A DNA stretch of 19,778 nt from an uncultured Oscillospiraceae bacterium (GTDB lineage: Bacteria; Bacillota; Clostridia; Oscillospirales; Acutalibacteraceae). This document shows positions 14,693 through 19,778 of this stretch, piece after piece. The DNA lies in contig URED01000041.1 of assembly GCA_900546785.1 (NCBI GenBank), positions 1-19,778 of the forward strand, written 5' to 3'. A program made the position numbers and the translations under genes. The first letter of the stretch is position 1; the number at the start of each line of letters is the position of its first letter. Below the pieces are notes generated by a model. That model made no database searches. It had not been told where the DNA came from and saw nothing but the letters and a program-made list of their open reading frames with translations.

Positions 14693-14721
14693 ACTTTTCA
14701 TTACTTTAAAGGAGAGATGAA

Positions 14722-15222
14722 ATGAACAAAACGGCTCTTTATCAATTATCCTACGGCGTATATGTTGTAACCACCTGGAATGACGGCAGACCCACAGGCT
14801 GCACAGCAAATTCGGCAATGCAGATCACCTCCTCCCCCGCCACGGTTGCCGTTTCCATAAACCATGATAATTACACGAATGAATGTATTAAAAATAACGG
14901 CGTTTTTGCCGTAAATATCCTGGGCGAGAACTGTGACCCGATGATAATAGGAAACTTCGGGTTCAAAAGCGGCAGAGATGTTGACAAATTTGAGGGAAAC
15001 TACCCGCTCATCAAAAGCATGCTGCCGATCGTGCCGCAGGCAAGCGCCTATATTACCTGCAAGGTGATAGACAAAATGGAAACGGCAACGCACACGGTAT
15101 TTCTCGGCGAAGTTACGGACGCGAATATTCTGAACAGCGATACGCCCATGACCTATGCTTATTACCACAATGTTATAAAAGGCAAAGCGCCGAAAAACGC
15201 CCCCACCTATCAGGGTGAATAA
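14722..15222 (+). CDS. Flavin reductase-like FMN-binding split-barrel protein
   Basis: A 166-residue flavoprotein of the flavin reductase/flavoredoxin family, cytoplasmic. The N-terminal LSYGVYVVTTWNDGRPTGCT with ANSAMQITSSPATVAVSI is the FMN-binding core; NECIKNNGVFAVNILGE and FLGEVTDANIL complete the barrel. The same domain makes up the N-terminal part of high-molecular-weight rubredoxin (Hrb) of acetogens, where it carries electrons from NADH to a fused rubredoxin. Here no rubredoxin follows; instead the preceding reverse rubrerythrin has its own rubredoxin domain, so the pair could divide the same job. ATG at 14722 has AAAGGAGAG at 14707-14715. It ends just before a bidirectional terminator. 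Confidence 0.88.
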   Translation: MNKTALYQLSYGVYVVTTWNDGRPTGCTANSAMQITSSPATVAVSINHDNYTNECIKNNGVFAVNILGENCDPMIIGNFGFKSGRDVDKFEGNYPLIKSMLPIVPQASAYITCKVIDKMETATHTVFLGEVTDANILNSDTPMTYAYYHNVIKGKAPKNAPTYQGE

Positions 15223-15242
15223 GAGCCTGCTTCAAGGAAAAA

Positions 15243-15285
15243 ATAACCGCCGTAGCGCGTATGCTTTGCGCCGCGGCGGTTTCTT
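15243..15285. terminator. Bidirectional terminator between flavin reductase and sugar symporter genes
   Basis: AACCGCCG-TA-GCGC and GCGC-CG-CGGCGGTT pair around a 9-nt loop. TTTCTTT follows on the plus strand and TTATTTTTT on the minus strand, so it can serve both convergent genes. Confidence 0.9.
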
Positions 15286-15295
15286 TGACCGTACT

Positions 15296-16735
15296 TTATT
15301 CCGTTTTTGCATTTTCCTGCGCGGCGCGGCGCGCGGCAAGTTCGCTTTCCACCGTTGCACGCTGGGCGGGAGTATATCTGATAAACAGCAACGGCACAAT
15401 ATAGAGCAGGCTTGCAATCGCCGGGGTGAGGATCACAAGCGGCCAGATCCACTGATCAAACGCGGCGGACTGCGTGCCCACATAAACCGATGCACCCTCT
15501 ACCGCCTTATAATCCAAAAGATGCAGCGCAAGCGCGGCTAGGCCGGCAGTTATACCGCTGGATATCTTGGTAAACATCGTCTGCATAGAGAAAGTCACGC
15601 CTTCTGTGCGTTTACCCGTTTTCCATTCCATATAGTCAATACTGTCACAAAAGATGGAAGTTTGCGCAATTGAATTGGCGCCCATCGGAATACAGCCCAA
15701 GCCGATCAGCGCAAGGGCGAACCAAAGATTACTGCCCTCAAATCCGATAAAATATGCGATTACACGGACGATCACATTCGCCGCCTGCATCATGATCAGC
15801 GCATTCACATAACCACGGCACCACTTTTTAAGCTTATCGGCAAAAATCATGCCGATAAATCCCGGCAAACCGGTAATCGCGGAATAGATGGTAGTAAGCC
15901 CAAGCGCGCCGATGATACTGTTTTGGCCAAGAAAATCGGCAGGAATCTCATATTTAAACAAATACGTAACAAGATTTGCGCCAAAACCGAGCGAGCCAAG
16001 CAGATTTGCCACGGTTACGAGCAGCAGCATTTTATTTTTAAACAGAAGGGAAAAACTTTCCCTCAGTGTCGTCTGCTGCTGTGATTCAACAACCTTTATC
16101 CTTTCCTGCGCGCTGCTGCACCGGTAACTGAGCATTGCGCCGCCGAGTCCGAAAATGACGGCGAACACAAGCGTGAGCAGCGCCATGCTGCCTCCCGTGG
16201 CATTGGCAATCATTTCAAGCACCATAGGGATACCCGCGCTGAGCGCGCCGTAAACACAGGAACCGAGCGTTCTTGCCCACTGCACAAAAGAATCCCTTTC
16301 CTGGGAATCGGGAGATACGCTGGAAGTAATGCCCCAAATGGAAACATCCTGCAAGGTATAGCAAAGATCCCAGCAGATATACATAATAATAAAATACGAA
16401 ACGCGCAGCCAGAGCAGATCTTCTTTTGTGGAGAAGACGACAAACATTAAAACGGTAAAAGCCCCTACGGGCAGTGGCGTATATTTTAAAAACGGGCGCA
16501 GTTTTTCGCCGCTCTTAAAAGTATGCTTATCAATATACGAGCCTACCACGGGATCATTGATGCCGTCCCACACCTTCATAACGATCAGCAGAACGGAGAC
16601 CACAATAGCCGGAAATAGCGCAATATCGGTTAAAAAGTAATTAAAAAACGAACCGCCGATCAGCGAATAGACCATATTCTGACCGCAAAGGCCGGCATAA
16701 TAATTCACCTTTTCCTTTTTGGAAACATATTTCAT
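15296..16735 (-). CDS. GPH-family sugar:cation symporter (MelB-like MFS)
   Basis: A 479-residue membrane protein with about 12 predicted helices in the glycoside-pentoside-hexuronide:cation symporter family. The diagnostic loop after helix 2 is KVWDGINDPVVGSYIDKH, with D57 and D61 at the positions of MelB's cation-binding aspartates, followed by GEKLRPFLKYTPLPVG. QTSIFCDSIDYMEWKTGKRTEGVTFSMQ in the C-half is the second family block (split here as QTSIFCDSIDYMEW and KTGKRTEGVTFS). It would import a glycoside or oligosaccharide with Na+ or H+. ATG at 16735 has GGAGGGG at 16747-16741. It stands alone; the GH43-type glycosidase at 18470 is a possible functional partner, though a PurF paralogue lies between them. 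Substrate is not predictable. Confidence 0.9.
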   Translation of the reverse strand: MKYVSKKEKVNYYAGLCGQNMVYSLIGGSFFNYFLTDIALFPAIVVSVLLIVMKVWDGINDPVVGSYIDKHTFKSGEKLRPFLKYTPLPVGAFTVLMFVVFSTKEDLLWLRVSYFIIMYICWDLCYTLQDVSIWGITSSVSPDSQERDSFVQWARTLGSCVYGALSAGIPMVLEMIANATGGSMALLTLVFAVIFGLGGAMLSYRCSSAQERIKVVESQQQTTLRESFSLLFKNKMLLLVTVANLLGSLGFGANLVTYLFKYEIPADFLGQNSIIGALGLTTIYSAITGLPGFIGMIFADKLKKWCRGYVNALIMMQAANVIVRVIAYFIGFEGSNLWFALALIGLGCIPMGANSIAQTSIFCDSIDYMEWKTGKRTEGVTFSMQTMFTKISSGITAGLAALALHLLDYKAVEGASVYVGTQSAAFDQWIWPLVILTPAIASLLYIVPLLFIRYTPAQRATVESELAARRAAQENAKTE

Positions 16736-16765
16736 AAAAGCCCCTCCCTGCTTTACTATAATCTC

Positions 16766-16774
16766 ATTCTATCA
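16766..16774 (-). promoter_or_regulatory. Candidate extended -10 for the GPH symporter
   Basis: Minus-strand TGATAGAAT (16774-16766) fits an extended -10 (TGn plus TAGAAT) about 30 bp before the start codon. No good -35 is seen at 16-18 bp, which an extended -10 can tolerate. Confidence 0.4.
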
Positions 16775-16842
16775 CAAAACGATTTTTAAGAATATGTGTA
16801 AAAATCACAAGAAAGAGCTTTGGTTTTTGTCTAAATTGTCGC

Positions 16843-16860
16843 TTTGAATTTAATTTCAAA
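16843..16860. repeat. Perfect 6-6-6 inverted repeat in the divergent promoter region
   Basis: TTTGAA-TTTAAT-TTCAAA lies between the symporter promoter and the PurF-paralogue promoter. It has operator-like symmetry, but the AT-rich background makes chance occurrence possible and no regulator family can be named. Confidence 0.35.
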
Positions 16861-16877
16861 TATTTTGCAAATTTATA

Positions 16878-16906
16878 TTTATGTTTATGCTTTTTTTTGC
16901 TATAAT
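16878..16906 (+). promoter_or_regulatory. Promoter of the PurF-like gene
   Basis: Consensus -10 TATAAT (16901-16906) with a weak -35 TTTATG (16878-16883) at 17 bp. Transcription would start near 16913, just before the hairpin at 16921. Confidence 0.6.
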
Positions 16907-16920
16907 GATTTACGAAAAAT

Positions 16921-16953
16921 TAAAGCATAAAGTTTTGAATCTTTATTGCTTTA
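16921..16953 (+). promoter_or_regulatory. 5' leader hairpin of the PurF-like mRNA
   Basis: TAAAGCA-TAAAG (16921-16932) pairs perfectly with CTTTA-t-TGCTTTA (16941-16953), leaving one bulged T and an 8-nt loop. The stem ends 5 nt before GGGAGG (16959-16964) and starts only about 8 nt after the predicted transcription start. It has no U tract, so it is not a terminator; mRNA protection or control of ribosome access are possible roles. Confidence 0.6.
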
Positions 16954-16970
16954 TATAAGGGAGGATAAAT

Positions 16971-18377
16971 ATGGGCGGATTTTTTGCAACTGCGTCTAAA
17001 GAAGACTGCGTATTTGACCTGTTTTTCGGTGTGGACTACCATTCACACCTTGGCACAAGGCGCGCAGGTCTTGCCGTGTACGATGAAAAAAGCGGGTTTG
17101 AAAGGGCGATACACAATATAGAAAACGCGCCTTTCAGAACGAAATTTACAAAAGAATCAAACGAGATGCACGGCACGCTTGGAATAGGCTGTATATCTGA
17201 TTTTGAGGCGCAGCCGATACTTGTAAGATCCCACCACGGTACATTTGCCATTACTACGGTAGGCAAGATCAATAATGCAAATGAGATCGTGGATAAGATC
17301 ATCAAATCAAACGTGCACTTTTTTGAGATGAGCAACGGCGATATAAACCCCACCGAGCTTGTTGCGGCGATCATAAACCAGAAAGAGAATTTTATTGACG
17401 GCATAAGATACGCGCAGAAGCTTACGGACGGCTCGCTGAGCATGCTGATCCTTACGCCGAAAGGCATTTACTGCGCAAGGGACAGGCTTGGCAGAACGCC
17501 CATTGTTATGGGTAAAAAGGACGATGGCTACTGCGCAAGCTTTGAGAGCTTTGCATATCTGAATTTAGGCTATACCGATTATAAAGAGCTTGGCCCGGGC
17601 GAGATTGCCGTTATGACGGCAGACGGCGTAAAAACCCTTGTTGCCCCCGGAAAGGATATGAAAATATGCACATTTCTTTGGGTATACTACGGCTATCCGT
17701 CATCGTCCTATGAGGGCATCAGCGTTGAAAAGATGCGCTACAACTGCGGCAAGCTGCTTGCAAAGCGGGATAATGTGAAACCGGATATCGTGGCGGGCGT
17801 ACCGGATTCCGGCACCGCGCACGCGATAGGCTATGCAAACGAATCGGGATTCCCGTTTTCACGCCCGTTCGTGAAATACACACCCACCTGGCCGCGTTCC
17901 TTTATGCCCACGCACCAAAGCAAGCGCAATCTGATTGCCAAAATGAAGCTTATACCCATTCACGATCTTATAGACGGCAAGAGTCTGCTGCTGATAGACG
18001 ATTCCATAGTACGCGGCACACAGCTTAGGGAAACCACGGAATTTCTTTACGCAAGCGGTGCAAAAGAGGTGCATATACGCCCTGCCTGCCCGCCCCTGCT
18101 TTTCGGGTGCAAATACCTCAACTTCTCCCGCACGTCATCAGAGATGGAGCTGATCACAAGGCGCGTTATCAAAAAGCTTGAGGGCAAAGGCCCGGACGAA
18201 GCCACACTGCGCGAATACGCCGACCCGGACAGCGAGAAATACCAGAAAATGGTGGACGAGATCGGCAAAGAGCTTCATTTTACATCACTGAGATACAACA
18301 GGCTGGATGATCTTATTGAGGCGGTTGGAATCGGAGAAGACAAGCTCTGCACCTACTGCTGGAGTGGCAAAGAATAA
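16971..18377 (+). CDS. PurF-like amidophosphoribosyltransferase paralogue lacking the glutaminase active site
   Basis: A 468-residue homologue of glutamine PRPP amidotransferase, PurF length. The C-terminal PRTase half is intact: GVPDSGTAHAIGYA (276-289) and the PRPP loop LLIDDSIVRGTQ (340-351). Cysteines C233, C380 (or C373), C460 and C463 sit where Bacillus-type PurF binds 4Fe-4S. The N-terminal Ntn domain is altered: the protein starts MGGFFATASK instead of MCG-F-G, the QHRGQ-type segment is SHLGTRRAG, the Arg of the HxRYST motif is replaced (GIGCISDFEAQP), HNGN reads TVGKIN and SDTE reads NPTE. It should not release ammonia from glutamine. An ammonia-dependent or different PRPP enzyme is inferred. 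Similar cysteine-less paralogues occur in anaerobes, to my recollection. It is monocistronic, with its own promoter, leader hairpin and terminator. Confidence 0.87.
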   Translation: MGGFFATASKEDCVFDLFFGVDYHSHLGTRRAGLAVYDEKSGFERAIHNIENAPFRTKFTKESNEMHGTLGIGCISDFEAQPILVRSHHGTFAITTVGKINNANEIVDKIIKSNVHFFEMSNGDINPTELVAAIINQKENFIDGIRYAQKLTDGSLSMLILTPKGIYCARDRLGRTPIVMGKKDDGYCASFESFAYLNLGYTDYKELGPGEIAVMTADGVKTLVAPGKDMKICTFLWVYYGYPSSSYEGISVEKMRYNCGKLLAKRDNVKPDIVAGVPDSGTAHAIGYANESGFPFSRPFVKYTPTWPRSFMPTHQSKRNLIAKMKLIPIHDLIDGKSLLLIDDSIVRGTQLRETTEFLYASGAKEVHIRPACPPLLFGCKYLNFSRTSSEMELITRRVIKKLEGKGPDEATLREYADPDSEKYQKMVDEIGKELHFTSLRYNRLDDLIEAVGIGEDKLCTYCWSGKE

Positions 18378-18390
18378 AAAGCAATACTTG

Positions 18391-18420
18391 ATCCCGCGTT
18401 TTACTGCGCGGGATTTTTTA
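18391..18420 (+). terminator. Terminator of the PurF-like gene
   Basis: ATCCCGCG (18391-18398) and CGCGGGAT (18407-18414), loop TTTTACTG, followed by TTTTTA; it lies 13 bp after the stop codon. Confidence 0.92.
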
Positions 18421-18448
18421 TTGACGGCACTTATTTTTATGGTAAAAT
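18421..18448 (+). promoter_or_regulatory. Promoter of the GH43-type gene
   Basis: -35 TTGACG (18421-18426), 16 bp, -10 TAAAAT (18443-18448), directly after the upstream terminator. The start near 18455 leaves a leader of about 15 nt, mostly the Shine-Dalgarno AAGGGGGG (18455-18462). Confidence 0.72.
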
Positions 18449-18469
18449 AGAGTTAAGGGGGGACAGATT

Positions 18470-19483
18470 ATGACGCTTTCCAAGCCGATGAAAGCGGCAG
18501 TTAAAGCTGCTGCGGCAGTGGTAATCCTTGCATTGGTTATAATAACCGCGCTGTATTTTACCGGGGTAATCAGATATGCCGAGCCTGCCGAAAGCGCGAA
18601 CGGCGCATACCTGTTTTGCTATTTTACCGGTAACGAGCCGGAACAGGAAAAGATCAATTTTGCCATAAGCAGGGACGGTTATGATTTCACGCCGTTAAAC
18701 GGAAACGAACCGGTGCTTGAAAACACGGCGGGAACACTTTCCCTGCGCGACCCTTATATCTTTAAGGGGCAGAACGGCAAATATTATATCGTTGCCACCG
18801 ATATGAAGTGTGAGGACGGCTGGACTTCAAACCATGCGCTTGTAACATGGGAATCCGACGACCTTATCAGCTGGAGCGAACCTACGATCCTTGACATACG
18901 CGATTTCGGCGGCGAATTTGCAAACACGAACCGCGCATGGGCGCCGCAGGCGATATGGGATGAAAATGCGGGGCAGTATATGATTTACTGGGCAAATTCT
19001 ACCGAGGAAAACGACAATGCTGCCATCTATTACGCCTACACCACGGATTTTAAATCCATATCCGAACCGCAGCTTCTCTATGCGCGCCCCGGCATACAGA
19101 CCATTGATTCCGACATCGTTTACAACGAAAAAAACGGACTTTATTATATGTATTTCAAGCATGACGAGGACCAGACGATCGCCTATGTCACATCCGAAAG
19201 CTTAACAGGGCCGTATACCGGCGAACCTGTTATCGTTTCGCTTGCACCAAGCGGCGTTGAGGGGAGTTCCATATACAGGATCAACGGTACGGACACATGG
19301 GTCATGGTCATGGACGAATACGGAAAGGGCAGATATTTCGCCCAGCAGACCACGGACCTGGAAAACTTTGAAAAGCTGAAAAAGAGCGATTATGACATGG
19401 ATTTCGGACCAAGGCACGGTTCAATAGTCAGCATAAGCGAGGAAGAATACGAACGCCTGATAAGCGCATACGGCGCGGGATAA
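18470..19483 (+). CDS. Membrane-anchored GH43-type glycoside hydrolase
   Basis: A 337-residue protein with an N-terminal hydrophobic segment (about 11-33, preceded by lysines) and a single five-bladed beta-propeller of the GH43 type. GH43 enzymes are inverting arabinofuranosidases, arabinanases or xylosidases acting on plant polysaccharide. The candidate catalytic residues are D94 in SLRDPYIFK (base), D213 or D215 in QTIDSDIVYNEK (pKa modulator) and E264 in SGVEGSSIYR (acid); RHGS near 315-318 resembles the metal-site histidine. The AWAPQAIWDE block is also typical. No lipobox cysteine is seen, so it is either anchored or released by signal peptidase after about residue 40. There is no C-terminal binding module. 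The substrate sugar is not predictable. Promoter and Shine-Dalgarno are its own. Confidence 0.86.
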   Translation: MTLSKPMKAAVKAAAAVVILALVIITALYFTGVIRYAEPAESANGAYLFCYFTGNEPEQEKINFAISRDGYDFTPLNGNEPVLENTAGTLSLRDPYIFKGQNGKYYIVATDMKCEDGWTSNHALVTWESDDLISWSEPTILDIRDFGGEFANTNRAWAPQAIWDENAGQYMIYWANSTEENDNAAIYYAYTTDFKSISEPQLLYARPGIQTIDSDIVYNEKNGLYYMYFKHDEDQTIAYVTSESLTGPYTGEPVIVSLAPSGVEGSSIYRINGTDTWVMVMDEYGKGRYFAQQTTDLENFEKLKKSDYDMDFGPRHGSIVSISEEEYERLISAYGAG

Positions 19484-19528
19484 ATGCGCAAAGCATTGAT
19501 TCAAACAACCATAAGATATAGAAACAAA

Positions 19529-19558
19529 ACGCACTGTGCAGGGATCTGCGCAGTGCGT
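19529..19558. repeat. Strong 13-bp hairpin downstream of the GH43-type gene
   Basis: ACGCACTG-T-GCAG and CTGC-G-CAGTGCGT form 12 Watson-Crick pairs and one wobble with loop GGAT. No T tract follows, so it is not a typical terminator; CTGTCGA-TAAAG-TCGGCTG (19563-19581) directly after it is a second, weaker hairpin. Confidence 0.7.
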
Positions 19559-19677
19559 CAGACTGTCGATAAAGTCGGCTGAACCGCGCAAATATATTTA
19601 TATTCCAAATCAAGTCAAATAGCGAACAGCAGGAAAATGACCTTGCCTGTAGAATTAATACTGCGCTGAAAATAATT

Positions 19678-19712
19678 AAATGCCGCATAAACCAAGTGTT
19701 TATGCGGCATTT
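19678..19712. terminator. Terminator-like hairpin with perfect 14-bp arms
   Basis: AAATGCCGCATAAA (19678-19691) and TTTATGCGGCATTT (19699-19712) around loop CCAAGTG. The arms end in TTT on either strand, so it may terminate the GH43-type transcript or a convergent neighbour outside the window. Confidence 0.7.
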
Positions 19713-19724
19713 GCGCTTTCCGTC

Positions 19725-19768
19725 TTTCGCTCGGGGGCAGTACCGTTGTACGGCACCCGCTCGCGAAA
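19725..19768. repeat. Imperfect long palindrome at the window's right edge
   Basis: TTTCGC, CGGG and CCGT pair in turn with ACGG, CCCG and GCGAAA around loop TGT, with internal loops. It could be a terminator, a leader of the next gene or part of a repetitive element; the sequence ends at 19778, so this cannot be decided. Confidence 0.5.
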
Positions 19769-19778
19769 AACGAAATTC

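Noticed and set aside
17007..17009. Cys13 of the PurF-like protein as a substitute nucleophile
   Set aside because: Ntn amidotransferases need the cysteine at the mature N-terminus. Processing before Cys13 would remove the conserved first strand, and the other glutamine-site residues are missing as well.
1..19778. CRISPR array, insertion sequence, prophage or integrase
   Set aside because: No regularly spaced direct repeats, transposase or integrase motifs, or phage genes are seen anywhere in the window.

Overview
The window looks like a chromosomal segment of a strictly anaerobic, low-to-medium GC Gram-positive bacterium of the class Clostridia, probably a gut-type species. Several things point there: strong GGAGG-type ribosome binding sites, some TTG and GTG starts, hairpin-plus-U terminators, PerR next to a reverse-type rubrerythrin, a PxpABC 5-oxoprolinase set and GPH sugar transporters. 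The exact genus cannot be named from the sequence alone. I see no CRISPR array, rRNA, transposase or phage gene. Every long ORF on the opposite strand inside a recognisable gene is treated as a shadow.

Layout. Positions 1-55 are most of a minus-strand tRNA-Val(TAC), with a good promoter at 68-95. Next is exoA, exonuclease III (193-948). From 1075 to 8760 runs one tightly packed plus-strand operon of nine genes: D-amino-acid aminotransferase, D-glutamate cyclase C-terminal-type protein (DUF4392), pxpB, pxpC, D-glutamate cyclase N-terminal-type protein (DUF1445), pxpA, alanine racemase, a ProX/PrdX-type Ala-tRNA(Pro) deacylase and the 23S rRNA methyltransferase RlmA. A perfect 14-bp-arm terminator closes it. 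A NatAB-like ABC exporter (8896-11041) follows with its own promoter. On the minus strand lie a 49-codon small ORF (11103-11252) and a 679-residue membrane-anchored PIG-L deacetylase (11434-13473). Divergent from the latter is perR - reverse rubrerythrin - flavin reductase (13671-15222), an oxidative-stress group. A GPH-family sugar symporter (15296-16735, minus) is divergent from a PurF paralogue (16971-18377). A membrane-anchored GH43-type glycosidase (18470-19483) and a cluster of palindromes complete the window.

How the genes work together. The large operon makes sense as a D-alanine/D-glutamate module. Alanine racemase gives D-Ala, the aminotransferase interconverts D-Ala and D-Glu, the two cyclase halves would turn D-Glu into 5-oxoproline, and PxpABC would hydrolyse 5-oxoproline to glutamate with ATP. 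These roles are inferred from family membership and gene order. The least settled step is whether PxpABC accepts the D-form.

The most unusual single protein is the PurF paralogue. It keeps the PRPP-binding loop and the four cysteines expected to hold a 4Fe-4S cluster, but it lacks the N-terminal catalytic cysteine and the other glutaminase-site residues. Two transcripts (the D-amino-acid operon and the PurF paralogue) appear to begin with a hairpin directly after the promoter. The first hairpin is also terminator-like, which suggests attenuation.
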